Program-made: the position numbers and the translations under genes
Notes under the pieces: generated by a model
The model's database searches: none
Told to the model about the DNA's origin: nothing
Seen by the model: the letters and a program-made list of their open reading frames with translations, nothing else
Shown here: positions 46,377-54,786 of the stretch, piece by piece
Position numbering within the stretch: position 1 is the stretch's first letter
Layout of the letters: each line of letters opens with the position of its first letter
Source of the DNA: Ruegeria marisrubri
Lineage (GTDB): Bacteria; Pseudomonadota; Alphaproteobacteria; Rhodobacterales; Rhodobacteraceae
DNA: 64,000 bases
Direction of reading: 5' to 3'
Assembly (NCBI RefSeq): GCF_001507595.1
Contig: NZ_LQBQ01000004.1
Coordinates: 45,676 to 109,675, forward strand

Positions 46377-46945
46377 GCCTTTGATCCCTCGAATTCGAAC
46401 GGGCTTTGAAAATCCCTGAACAAGGGGGCGGCCGCGTCTTTTTCGGACAGCGTGGGCACCGTGTCCCCCAGTTTCCAATCGATACCGATGGACGGGTCGT
46501 TATAGCGAACCGCGCCGTCGCACTCCGGGGCGTAGTAGTCGGAACACTTGTATATGATCTCGGTGTCCGGCTCGCGCGTTACGAAACCGTGCAAGAAGCC
46601 CTCCGGGATCAAGAGCTGCTTTCCGTTCTCGAAACTCAACTCCACGCCGACCCACTTTCCGTAGGTCGGGCTGCCCCGCCGGATGTCCACGGCCACGTCG
46701 AACAGCCGCCCCCTGCCACATCTGACCAACTTGGCCTGGGCGTGGGGCGGAGATTGAAAATGCAGGCCGCGGACCGTGCCCGCCTTGACCGAAAACGAGT
46801 GATTGTCCTGAACGAACTGGATGCCCAGCCCCTGTTCACTCATACGCCGGAAGTTCCAGCTTTCGCTGAAGAACCCACGATCGTCACCGAAACGGTTCGG
46901 CGAGATAATCAGGACATCGGGTATGGAAGTGCGTTCAACTCTCAC
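46373..46945 (-). CDS. rmlC: dTDP-4-dehydrorhamnose 3,5-epimerase
   Basis: Third step of dTDP-rhamnose synthesis and first gene of the rml operon. The 190-aa cupin shows [40 protein letters not shown] with the catalytic His, and [40 protein letters not shown]. The length and motifs are standard. Its promoter must lie in the long intergenic region upstream. Confidence 0.96.
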   Translation of the reverse strand: MRVERTSIPDVLIISPNRFGDDRGFFSESWNFRRMSEQGLGIQFVQDNHSFSVKAGTVRGLHFQSPPHAQAKLVRCGRGRLFDVAVDIRRGSPTYGKWVGVELSFENGKQLLIPEGFLHGFVTREPDTEIIYKCSDYYAPECDGAVRYNDPSIGIDWKLGDTVPTLSEKDAAAPLFRDFQSPFEFEGSKA

Positions 46946-47520
46946 TCTCTACTCCTTTCGCAGGAACAGCTCTGTTCCGACAATAGGCTTCAATCTGGCC
47001 GTTCTTTGTTTTCTAGCAGCTCAAAAAGGCATTTCGAGCAATTTCAATACAATGTGCGGATGATCGCCGTGTAGGAGACTCTGCCCCAAAGCACAAGGCA
47101 AACAGACATGGGCGCATGTGGGGGCCGTCAAGTTGCATGTGATCGGTCTGGCTGCAGCAATGCACAAACCGAAAATGCGGGGCGCTGATTGCTTCACTCT
47201 GGCCGAGACCCGAATGTCTTGACCATCGTGATTTTCGGTCATGTCACCGACAAGGGGATACGCAGCCGAACTTCACCTCTCGAATTGGACTTAAATCGGC
47301 TTCTCCACTGGCCCTAACCGAAAACCAAATCCACCCATAGCGTCGCCGGGGATGCGTGCAGACGGGCGGAAGGTGACCCTCAATGAAAACTTCGGCGCGG
47401 CTGCCGGAACAAGGCTCATCGACCGCGTTGTTCGACGCCGTGTCAGCTTGAAGCCGGGCCAACACACAAGCCATGCGTGCCATACGTGAAAGCGCGTGAC
47501 AGAGGAGATTGGGTTTTCTC
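46946..47520. other. Intergenic region of about 575 bp, no gene seen
   Basis: Divergent spacer between rmlC and tauZ. Short frames on both strands lack conserved motifs and ribosome sites. No strong hairpin, repeat or known operator was recognised. It should hold the rml and tauZ promoters. Confidence 0.5.
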
Positions 47521-48546
47521 ATGGTGTCATCCATCGCTGCTGCCGGCGGCTTGCCGAAATTTCTGTCCGGGGTCGGTCACGGCTTTCTGGTGTCGGTGGT
47601 AGTTGCCATCGCGGCGCAGTTTCTGTCGGAACACTATGGCGCACCGGCGATGCTGATGGCGTTGCTGCTGGGGATCGCCTTTCATTTCCTCGCCGAGGAA
47701 GGCGTGTGCAAGCCGGGCATCGAGTTCACTGCCCGCACCGTCCTGCGGTTCGGCGTGGCGCTTCTGGGGGCTCGAATCAGCGTCGAACTGATGATCGGCC
47801 TTGGCCCGCAGCTGATCGCCGTGGTCATTGCCGGCGTGATCGCGACCATCCTGTTCGGGCTCTTGGGCGCACGGTTCTTGAGGCGCGGCTGGCGGTTCGG
47901 GCTGCTCACCGGCGGCTCGGTGGCGATCTGCGGCGCCTCAGCGGCGATGGCGATCTCGGCCGTGCTGCCGAAGAACGAGCATTCCGAGCGCAACCTGATC
48001 TTCACCGTCCTGTCGGTCACGGTTCTGTCAACCGTCGCGATGATCGTCTACCCGATCCTGACCGAGACCTTCGATTTCGACCACGAGATCTCGGGCGTGT
48101 TTCTGGGCGGCACCATCCATGACGTGGCGCAGGTGGTCGGCGCGGGCTTCTCGGTGTCGGACCAGACCGGCGAGGTCGCGACCCTGGTCAAGCTGATCCG
48201 GGTCGCCATGCTGGCGCCGGTGGTGCTGGTGATCTCGATTCTGGTGCGTCGCCATGCCGGGAACGGGCTGGCAGACGGCAAGCGCCCGCCCATCCTGCCG
48301 CTCTTCGTGGTCGGGTTCCTCGCCTTCGCCACGCTGAACTCGCTGGGTCTCATCCCGCCGGCGGTCTCGGCGGCCATGGCCAGCCTGAGCCGCTGGGCGC
48401 TGCTGATCTCGATCGCCGCCGTGGGCATGAAAACCTCGCTCAAGCGCATTCTCGACGTCGGCGGCCAGGCCATCATCCTCATCGTCGCCGAAACGGTCTT
48501 CATCGCCCTATTCGTTCTGACGGGCGTCGCCTTGCTGCACCACTGA
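47521..48546 (+). CDS. tauZ: YeiH/UPF0324-family membrane protein, TauZ-like putative sulfate/sulfite exporter
   Basis: A polytopic membrane protein with about ten helices, 341 aa. GAPAMLMALLLGIAFHFLAE, GGSVAICGASAAMAISAVLP and GGTIHDVAQVVGAGFSVSDQ are the conserved blocks of the YeiH family. In Paracoccus and related bacteria a member (TauZ) lies with xsc and pta in taurine degradation and is thought to export the sulfur oxyanion released by Xsc. Here it is followed after 11 bp by pta, fitting that role, but xsc is absent. Start taken as ATG 47521; an in-frame TTG lies at 47509. Confidence 0.82.
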   Translation: MVSSIAAAGGLPKFLSGVGHGFLVSVVVAIAAQFLSEHYGAPAMLMALLLGIAFHFLAEEGVCKPGIEFTARTVLRFGVALLGARISVELMIGLGPQLIAVVIAGVIATILFGLLGARFLRRGWRFGLLTGGSVAICGASAAMAISAVLPKNEHSERNLIFTVLSVTVLSTVAMIVYPILTETFDFDHEISGVFLGGTIHDVAQVVGAGFSVSDQTGEVATLVKLIRVAMLAPVVLVISILVRRHAGNGLADGKRPPILPLFVVGFLAFATLNSLGLIPPAVSAAMASLSRWALLISIAAVGMKTSLKRILDVGGQAIILIVAETVFIALFVLTGVALLHH

Positions 48547-48557
48547 AAGGACCTGCC

Positions 48558-49595
48558 ATGAAACCGCTGGAAATGCTTCTGCGCAACGCCGCCCGCTCGC
48601 AGAAAAAGATCGTGCTGTCCGAGGGCGCCGACCCGCGGGTGGTGCAGGCCGCCATCGAGGCGCGCAGACAGGGCATCGCCCGCATCGTTCTGGTGGGCCG
48701 CGAAGAAGGCATCCTGTGCCAATACGCCTTCGCCAAGGCCAAGCCGGATGAGGGCGTCGAAATCCACAACCCGGCGCAGTCGCCGCTGCTCGACGAGCTT
48801 GCGCTGCTCTACTACGAGCTGCGCAAGCACAAGGGCGTGCCCCTGGAACAGGCGATCTGCGAGGCGCGCAAGCCGCATGTCTATGCCGCGTTGCTGGTCA
48901 AGAGGGGGCTGGCCGACGGCACCGTCGGCGGCGCGGTCGCCACCACCGCCGAGATCGTGCGCACCGCGATCCAGGTGATCGGTCCGAAGCCGGGGTCGAA
49001 ACTTGTTTCCAGTTTCTTCCTGATGCTGTTCTGCCAGATGCATCATGTGAAAAAGGGCGCGCATATCTTTGCCGACAGCGGTCTGGTGGTGGACCCGACG
49101 GCCGAGGAAATGTCGCAGATCGCGCTGGCCTCGGCGGACAGTTTCGCCGCCCTGATCGGGGACGTGCCGCGCGTGGCGATGCTGTCGTTCTCGACCCGCG
49201 GCAGTGCGAACCACGATTCAGTGTCCAAGGTGGTCACCGCCACCGAGATGGCCCGGGCCGCCGTGCCGGAACTGCTGATCGATGGCGAGTTGCAGTTCGA
49301 CGCCGCCTTCGTCCCGGACGTCGCTGCCTCAAAGGCCGGGGATTCCCCTTTGGGCGGGGATGCCAACATCTTCATCTTCCCCAATCTCGAAAGCGGCAAC
49401 ATCGCCTACAAGATCGCGCAGCGCGTCGGCGGCGCGGAGGCCATCGGCCCCATCCTGCAGGGCCTCGACAAACCCGCCAACGACCTCTCGCGCGGATGCT
49501 CGGCCGAGGACATCCTCCACATGATCGCCGTCACCGCCGCCCAAGCCGAGGCGAACCAGCCAGCGAAGGCGCGGCAAGAGGAGTTTGTTTCCTAG
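48558..49595 (+). CDS. pta: Phosphate acetyltransferase, short form
   Basis: Converts acetyl phosphate and CoA to acetyl-CoA. The 345-aa protein is the single-domain PTA_PTB type: KKIVLSEGADPRVVQAAIEA, GLADGTVGGAVATTAEIVRT, MLSFSTRGSANHDSVSKVVT and FPNLESGNIAYKIAQRVGGA. In sulfonate degradation Pta uses the acetyl phosphate made by sulfoacetaldehyde acetyltransferase (Xsc). It is cotranscribed with tauZ. Confidence 0.93.
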   Translation: MKPLEMLLRNAARSQKKIVLSEGADPRVVQAAIEARRQGIARIVLVGREEGILCQYAFAKAKPDEGVEIHNPAQSPLLDELALLYYELRKHKGVPLEQAICEARKPHVYAALLVKRGLADGTVGGAVATTAEIVRTAIQVIGPKPGSKLVSSFFLMLFCQMHHVKKGAHIFADSGLVVDPTAEEMSQIALASADSFAALIGDVPRVAMLSFSTRGSANHDSVSKVVTATEMARAAVPELLIDGELQFDAAFVPDVAASKAGDSPLGGDANIFIFPNLESGNIAYKIAQRVGGAEAIGPILQGLDKPANDLSRGCSAEDILHMIAVTAAQAEANQPAKARQEEFVS

Positions 49596-49741
49596 AATGC
49601 ATTGAACCGGTCCGACTTTTGAACCTCATTGCAGCCAGCGTGTACCGGTTCGTTGTTCCGGGACACGACGGGCGTGGTGGCTTCGGGCCGCGTCAAGACC
49701 GACGACGCCCCCTGTCAAACCGAGCAGGCCCCATATCCTGA

Positions 49742-50752
49742 CTAAAAAGACATCAACCGTTCCACCAGCCAAAATGTCGACACGCAGCCGATGGCATATG
49801 CCGTCGCCGTCTTTGCGCCGCTGTCGGGCCTTTGCCAGTGCACCATCACGCGCGGCACTGCGTAACGTAGCAATCCGGCACCGGCGAGAACGAAACTGAC
49901 AAAGGTCAACTGCCCCGCTTCGACGCCAAGGTTGAAAGCCAGCAGGGCCGCAGCGATATCGCCCTCGGGCAAGCCGATCTCGCGCAGAGCACCGGCGAAT
50001 CCCAGCCCGTGCAACAAGCCAAAGCCGAAGGCGACCAGCCAAGGCGATCGCACGGATAACCGCTCCTGGCCATCGCGCTGCTTGAGCGTTTCCACCGCGA
50101 GGAAGGTGATGGACAAGGCAATGACTGCCTCGACGGGCGGCCCGGGAACCGAGACATGACCCAGAGCGGCCAATGCCAGGGTAATCGAATGCGCCACCGT
50201 AAAGGCAGTAATGGCACCGACCAGGCGCCAAGCATCGCGGATCAGGATCAAAAGGGCGAAAACGAACAGCAGATGGTCCCAGCCTTCCAGTATGTGCTCG
50301 AAGCCCAAGACGAAATAGCTGTTGAGCACCTCGAATGTCGTCGGATCCACCGGCACCAGGAAGGACGCCTCCTGCGGCGTCAGACGGGCCGTGGTCGCCG
50401 CACCGCTCAGTGCCTGAAGCCGCACAAGGACGTCGGTGCGCTGCATCGCGAGGCCTTCGATCGTGATTTCCCCTCCACTCATCCCGTCTGGACAAACCGA
50501 AATCCAGCTGGCGATCCAGGCAGAACCGTCGAAATCCACTTTCGGTTCCGACGAAGGATCACAGCCATCCGGCAATTCCACTCGGATGGCCATGGGGGCG
50601 CCTTTCACATCCGGCTTGCGCCAAAATACCTGCCAGGACTCCGGCGTGAGCTGACGGATATCCAGGTAACCGGGCTCCAAGGCGTGGGGATATGCCGGCC
50701 CCAGCGGCATCACCAGGAGAAGCAGGCTGAACAGGAAACGGTGCAGTTTCAT
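49742..50752 (-). CDS. HupE/UreJ-family membrane protein
   Basis: A 336-aa protein with a Sec signal (MKLHRFLFSLLLLVMPLGPA), a soluble periplasmic beta domain (about residues 22-140) and six C-terminal membrane helices. The conserved blocks are FVLGFEHILEGWDHLLFVFA, ITAFTVAHSITLALAALG and LVAFGFGLLHGLGFAGALRE; the His residues resemble the metal sites of HupE/UreJ nickel permeases. Whether this subgroup moves nickel or cobalt is uncertain. It overlaps the PpiC-type gene by 4 bp. Confidence 0.85.
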   Translation of the reverse strand: MKLHRFLFSLLLLVMPLGPAYPHALEPGYLDIRQLTPESWQVFWRKPDVKGAPMAIRVELPDGCDPSSEPKVDFDGSAWIASWISVCPDGMSGGEITIEGLAMQRTDVLVRLQALSGAATTARLTPQEASFLVPVDPTTFEVLNSYFVLGFEHILEGWDHLLFVFALLILIRDAWRLVGAITAFTVAHSITLALAALGHVSVPGPPVEAVIALSITFLAVETLKQRDGQERLSVRSPWLVAFGFGLLHGLGFAGALREIGLPEGDIAAALLAFNLGVEAGQLTFVSFVLAGAGLLRYAVPRVMVHWQRPDSGAKTATAYAIGCVSTFWLVERLMSF

Positions 50753-51591
50753 TCCGAAGGCCCCTCTGCGGGCTGGCCCGGTTCCGGAGTGATCACCTCG
50801 TACCGGCTCTTCAGTTCATTGAAACGCGCCGTTTTCAGGTCTTCCGTCAATTCGCGGCGCCAGTCAAACAGGACATCTTCCCTGATCTCTTCAAGCGCAG
50901 GGAGTCTCGGCTCTTCCTTTTCCTCGACAAGAACCATGTGGAAACCATAACCGGACCGAACAGGTCCGGCCCATTCCCCTTCCGGGAGGTCTTCCAACGC
51001 CGCATAGAACCCGCGACCAAAAATGCCGTCTATCTGCTTCGCATGAGACAGTGGAACGGAGGTGGGCAAAAGGCTCGAAACGCCAAACTTGTCCGGATTT
51101 TCGCCACCTTTCAATGACACCAGCGTCTGTTCGACCGTCTCGGGGACGGGGTTATCGCCCAGAGCAATCTGCTTGAACGCCAGTTTTCCCGCCTGCGTGA
51201 AGCGATCCGGAAATTTCTCGATATGTTCGATCAGGATGGCATCTTCCGGCTCTGCCGCCTGTGCGACGGAGGCGATCAGAAAGTCCATCTTTTGCACCAA
51301 CCGGCCGCGGACGACGCTGTCGCCTTGATCCATTCGAAGCGCGCGCGCCTCTCGGACAAGAATTTCCTGTCTGACGAGGTCATCAATCAGAGCGTCAAGT
51401 TCATCCGGTCTCGGCGGTCGCCGCCAAACGGCCTGAAACCGCAAGTTCAAGCGGTTGATGTCCTGCTCATCAACAACGATCACATCTGGGCTGGGTTCCC
51501 CGGGCTGTTGCGGATTCAGGTAGGCGAACCAGCCGAAAATGGCGAGGCCGAGAAGAAAGAAATGGAAAAGAGGTTCCTTGAGAATATGCAT
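50749..51591 (-). CDS. Membrane-anchored parvulin-type peptidyl-prolyl isomerase
   Basis: A 280-aa PpiC/SurA-like folding factor. An N-terminal anchor (LFHFFLLGLAIFGWFAYL) is followed by a SurA_N-like helical part and a parvulin domain (about residues 120-230) with IFGRGFYAALEDLPEGEWAG and VRSGYGFHMVLVEEKEEP. The start is ATG 51591; the longer frame runs into IS sequence. It is the first gene of the pair with the HupE-like gene. An IS3 end lies only about 20 bp upstream, so the native promoter has probably been lost. Confidence 0.87.
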   Translation of the reverse strand: MHILKEPLFHFFLLGLAIFGWFAYLNPQQPGEPSPDVIVVDEQDINRLNLRFQAVWRRPPRPDELDALIDDLVRQEILVREARALRMDQGDSVVRGRLVQKMDFLIASVAQAAEPEDAILIEHIEKFPDRFTQAGKLAFKQIALGDNPVPETVEQTLVSLKGGENPDKFGVSSLLPTSVPLSHAKQIDGIFGRGFYAALEDLPEGEWAGPVRSGYGFHMVLVEEKEEPRLPALEEIREDVLFDWRRELTEDLKTARFNELKSRYEVITPEPGQPAEGPSE

Positions 51592-51609
51592 CGATACCCT
51601 GTTTATTAG

Positions 51610-51695
51610 TGGGGTGCCCCTAGTTTTGTAGACGCCTTGCCCCCTGACTTTGAGGCAAGGAGGCCGACATGGGGACAAGCAATTACAACGGCGAG
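51610..51695 (+). mobile_element. IS3-family left-end fragment
   Basis: Begins with the terminal repeat TGGGGTGCCCCTAGTTTTGT and includes the first codons of an OrfA (ATGGGGACAAGCAATTACAA, MGTSNYNGE), then breaks off into a second IS3 end at 51696. Confidence 0.75.
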
Positions 51696-52063
51696 TGAGG
51701 TGCCCCTGGTTTCCTAGACACCTGCCTGTTTCAGTTTGAGCTGTCTTTCTTCGAAGTCAACGGGCGACAGCATGCCGTTGTTCGTGTGCTTGCGTTTCGG
51801 GTTGTAGAACATCTCGATGTACTCGAACACGTCCGTCTGGCGTCGTCGCGTGCCGGATAGGTGCGTCGCCCGATCCGTTCCCGCTTCAGCAGTTGGAAGA
51901 AGCTTTCGGCAACCGCGTTGTCATGGCAGTTTCCACGCCTGCTCATGCTGGGTTCCAGATTGTGTTGGCGGAGAAACGTCTGCCACTCCCGGCTGGTGAA
52001 CTGGGCGCCCTGGTCGGAATGCACCGTGACCTTGCCGGCAGGCTTGCGCCGCCACACGGCCAT
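51696..52063 (-). pseudogene. IS3-family transposase OrfB C-terminal remnant
   Basis: Reads the end of an rve-type integrase: VTVHSDQGAQFTSREWQTFL, then MSRRGNCHDNAVAESFFQLL with the catalytic Glu. After TYPARDDAR a one-base loss shifts the frame; the next frame continues VFEYIEMFYNPKRKHTNNGM and ends QAGV just before the terminal repeat TGAGGTGCCCCTGGTTTCCT (51696-51715, as read on plus). The 5' half, with the first two catalytic Asp, is missing. Its end abuts a second, oppositely oriented IS3 left end at 51695. Confidence 0.85.
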
Positions 52064-52111
52064 AAATGCTAATCGGCATTGAACTTTGACCCCCTATCGG
52101 CATCCAAAGTT

Positions 52112-52931
52112 GGCTCTGACTCAGTTTTGGTGCAACTTCGGCCTCCCTCAGATCAGAGCGCTTGAACGAGCCGGGCTTTGAGCAGGTCGATGTTCGCCCT
52201 TCCATACATCTGGCGTTTGAGCGTCTTGAGGCGGTTAATCTGCTCTTCAGTCTGCCCGTTCGATCATGGTTCCCGAAGCGCCGCGGCGACGGCTGCCTGA
52301 TCTCGTCGTAGCCCGCGGGCAAAGGCACCGAGCAGCCCGTCCTCCGCTTCATTCAGCCATCCTTCCAACTCATCTTCGCGAGCATTGCGTACCATGTCCG
52401 TAAACCGGTCGGTCAGCCGTGTCCCGGATGCTTCGGAGGAAAGTATCCTTGCTGACTGGCAGCAGGAGCCGTGCGGCGAACGCCTGTGCCGGACGTCCGC
52501 CGAGTGCCAGGCCGAGGTGCCGGACCAGTCCTTGCAGACGGGAGGTATGCCGCGCATGCGGCCGGGTCACGTCCGGTGGAAATCGCTCCAAAAATATCTT
52601 GGCTGGGCAACGCAGAGCACGGCAGCCAAAGCGGCGAACCACCAGGACCAGTTCCGCCTTCCGGCCATGCGCAGGAAGATCGGCAGGCCGTCGGCGGTAA
52701 CTGCTGTGAACATGGCGTGAAGCCGTGCCGCAGCGCGGGCACGCCGCCGTGGCTTTGGCGGAACGCGAGTGGATCCGGACCGTGTTCCCGACAAGCTCAA
52801 CCTGGTTGGCCTTGAGACCCGCTGGCAGGAAATCCCGCCGTGAAAACTTTGACGCCATCGGCAACCTCCTCCAAAGCCTGCCGATATATAGCGCTTAGCA
52901 GGTTGGGCTGCACCAAATCTGCTTCAGATCC
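52112..52931 (-). mobile_element. ISL3-family element with internal deletion
   Basis: Imperfect terminal inverted repeats of about 25 bp lie at 52112-52136 and 52907-52931; both end in TTTGGTGCA when read inward. Between them is a transposase reading frame with its middle missing. The element is about 820 bp, against roughly 1.4 kb expected for the family. Upstream of it, 52064-52111 is short unassigned IS-like sequence (AACTTTGACCCCC resembles IS21 ends). Confidence 0.75.
52153..52864 (-). pseudogene. ISL3 transposase, internally deleted
   Basis: The N-terminal 150 residues include the zinc-binding ACPRCGTASRHVHSSYRRRP and the DNA-binding HTH region (HTSRLQGLVRHLGLALGGRP). The frame is lost near 52400, and two further frames carry the C-terminus: FTDMVRNAREDELEGWLNEA and then QTEEQINRLKTLKRQMYGRA to the stop at 52153. 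The catalytic DDE core is deleted, so it cannot be active. Confidence 0.82.
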
Positions 52932-53092
52932 CAAAAGTGACACCGTTTGTGCTGAGCAGGCCCGGCGCTGCGTAGCCCTCACGTAGCGCAGCGGCGGCGG
53001 GCCTGCGGGGTTTCGGATTGGCGCTATGCGCGGTTCTTGATGCGCCATCGCTCGTTGCCGGTCTCGACGATCTCACAGTGGTGGGTGAGGCC
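52932..53092 (-). pseudogene. IS21 right-end fragment with IstB C-terminus
   Basis: The minus strand reads GLTHHCEIVETGNERWRIKN and stops at 53024-53026; this is the end of the IS21 helper ATPase IstB. The following bases up to about 52932 (containing GGTGTCACTTTTGGG as read on minus) are an IS21 end abutting the ISL3 element. Confidence 0.75.
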
Positions 53093-53332
53093 GTTCTACG
53101 CGTCGTCGAACTGGCGCTGGAGGCTGGGGTGCCAACCAAAACGCATATCCTGAATCTGCTGCACCGGTTGATCGACAAGAAGCACACCGATCTACCCGAC
53201 GTCGACCCGCCAGAGGCACTGGCGCTGGAAACGGCCCCCAAGGCCAACGTGGACCGCTACGATGGGCTGAGACGGGTCAGGGAGAAGCGCAATGCGTCAT
53301 GACCCTGCAGGAGCGTCAATCGTGATCATGCT
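53090..53332 (+). pseudogene. IS21 fragment: IstA C-terminus and IstB N-terminus
   Basis: The plus strand reads the IstA tail (ELALEAGVPTKTHILNLLHR, then LETAPKANVDRYDGLRRVRE) to a stop at 53300-53302, overlapping an IstB start at 53292 (MRHDPAGASIVIML). IstB breaks off after about 14 codons. It is oriented opposite to the IS21 fragment on its left, so two IS21 pieces are joined tail to tail. Confidence 0.8.
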
Positions 53333-53340
53333 AACCTGCG

Positions 53341-53805
53341 TCAGTCAGCTTCGAGTTGTCTTCGTATTTCTTCCGCGAACTCGGCCCATCTTTGCTTGTC
53401 CAACTCGTGGTCCCACGGCACCGGCGCCACTGTTCCATCAACCTCTATCTGCATTACATCCCGATCGCCGCAATCTGGATCTTCTGCTGGCTTTTCGTAC
53501 CTTACCCTTACATCCGACCCGAAGGCGAATTTCAGGCGGCGGCAAAGGGCAACACCTTCGGCATGGAATGAAGCCCAATCAAATTGGCAGGCAGCCTCGT
53601 GGTTCCAAACAGAGCCTTTCTCGAAGCGCGAATGCCAAACACACAGATCGCGCCGCAGATCATCATCAATGACATCGTACTTTTCGTTCCAATAGCTCCC
53701 GTCCCAGATCCCGCTACCAAGAGCAGGGTTTGCTTCGTCTTCCGGGCCGTGGTGGCACCAGCCGAAACAGCCAAAATCAGCCATGAGCGTGAAAGTCGCG
53801 ATCAT
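53341..53805 (-). CDS. Hypothetical protein, acidic, Trp/Cys-rich
   Basis: A 154-aa soluble protein of unknown family. It is rich in Trp and acidic residues (GSGIWDGSYWNEKYDVIDDD, VPWDHELDKQRWAEFAEEIR) and has several Cys (FGCFGWCHHG, DLCVWH, DPDCGD). The start ATG 53805 follows GGGGAAGGA. Composition and a complete frame of this length suggest a real gene. It lies directly right of the IS remnants, at the edge of the accessory island. No function can be proposed. Confidence 0.6.
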   Translation of the reverse strand: MIATFTLMADFGCFGWCHHGPEDEANPALGSGIWDGSYWNEKYDVIDDDLRRDLCVWHSRFEKGSVWNHEAACQFDWASFHAEGVALCRRLKFAFGSDVRVRYEKPAEDPDCGDRDVMQIEVDGTVAPVPWDHELDKQRWAEFAEEIRRQLEAD

Positions 53806-54056
53806 TCCTTCCCCCCAAACGCCCAATCAGCATTTTCAGAGTAAACAGTTGTTATGCCCATGATATGCCTAGTACGGGCAGATGCGAGTTCAAACCGCAG
53901 CCGGGACACGGAAGTTGACACATTGCAACGCATTCTGCGTAATCCGAGCCGAAACCGATAAGTGCCATAGAAACCCCAATAGCACAATTTTTAGTTGAGA
54001 CGTTTTGTGTTTGTTAAGAGCTTTCGAAAAACGCAGTAGGTCTCGCCACCTCCCAT
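53806..54056. other. Intergenic region, no gene seen
   Basis: About 250 bp, AT-richer than its surroundings, between two minus-strand genes. No frame, hairpin or repeat of note was recognised. Confidence 0.4.
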
Positions 54057-54677
54057 TTACCCACTTGTGAACTTCCGAGCGTTGTCGGCGGTCCAGGGCT
54101 TGCCGTTCAGCGTACGGTTACCGTTTGAATTGAGCCATTCGGCAACTTTGGACCAGCTCGCACCGGTCTCGCGCAGGTGGTGAATCTGAGTATTGATAGC
54201 GTGTGCAAGGTCAGCTTTCTGTTCCTTGCGCTCATCGTTTGCTTTTCGCCATCCGCGGAAATGGTCAATAGGATCGAAGGCCTCGCCATCGATCATGATT
54301 GGGTCGGGATAGAGGCCGATTGCGTTGACCCGATCGTCACGGAGAACACCATCCAGAAATGAATGCGGACGGGAGGAGTGCCGCTCCTGAAAATGCACGT
54401 AAAGGAGTGTTGCGCCGTAATCCCGACAAAGGTCGAGCGCCTCTTTCAGGGGGCCGGTTATCCATTTCGAGGCTCGGTCCGGTTGCAGTTCAATAAACAC
54501 TTTCTCGCAGACAAGTGTGCCGTTGTTGTCACTGACCCAGCGACGAACGAGATCTCGTTGGTATCGGATCGTGCGGCTCTCGGTGGCGGCTACGTCCACA
54601 TCACCGGACAGCGTGGTGAATGCAGCCCAAGGTACGGGCAAGGTCCAGTAGAATCCGACATAGACGTTGGCTGGCAT
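54057..54677 (-). CDS. Serine-recombinase-like protein lacking the catalytic motif
   Basis: A 206-aa protein whose layout follows a resolvase: an N-terminal strand (PANVYVGFYWTLPVPWAAFT), then RTIRYQRDLVRRWVSDNNGT, then KEALDLCRDYGATLLYVHFQ, where recombinases have the Q-x-x-x-L and LLVxxxDRLxR segments. The C-terminus matches the Recombinase tail pattern (LRETGASWSKVAEWLNSNGN followed by LNGKPWTADNARKF). The nucleophile motif Y-x-R-V-S is replaced by VYVGFYW, so it is probably not a recombinase in the usual sense. Start taken at 54677 (MPAN). It is divergent from the IMPase-ARH gene, 109 bp away. Confidence 0.6.
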   Translation of the reverse strand: MPANVYVGFYWTLPVPWAAFTTLSGDVDVAATESRTIRYQRDLVRRWVSDNNGTLVCEKVFIELQPDRASKWITGPLKEALDLCRDYGATLLYVHFQERHSSRPHSFLDGVLRDDRVNAIGLYPDPIMIDGEAFDPIDHFRGWRKANDERKEQKADLAHAINTQIHHLRETGASWSKVAEWLNSNGNRTLNGKPWTADNARKFTSG

Positions 54678-54786
54678 GGCGACCTCAAGCTGCGTGTGGA
54701 GATGCGGAAAATTCCGGCAGAATTCCCGATTGCCCCAATTTTCTGCGATGGTCGTGATCAAGTATTCAGCAGATGGAACGAGTAAG

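Noticed and set aside
47021..47534. Two minus-strand frames in the rmlC-tauZ spacer
   Set aside because: Random-looking composition, no ribosome sites and no similarity to any family I know.
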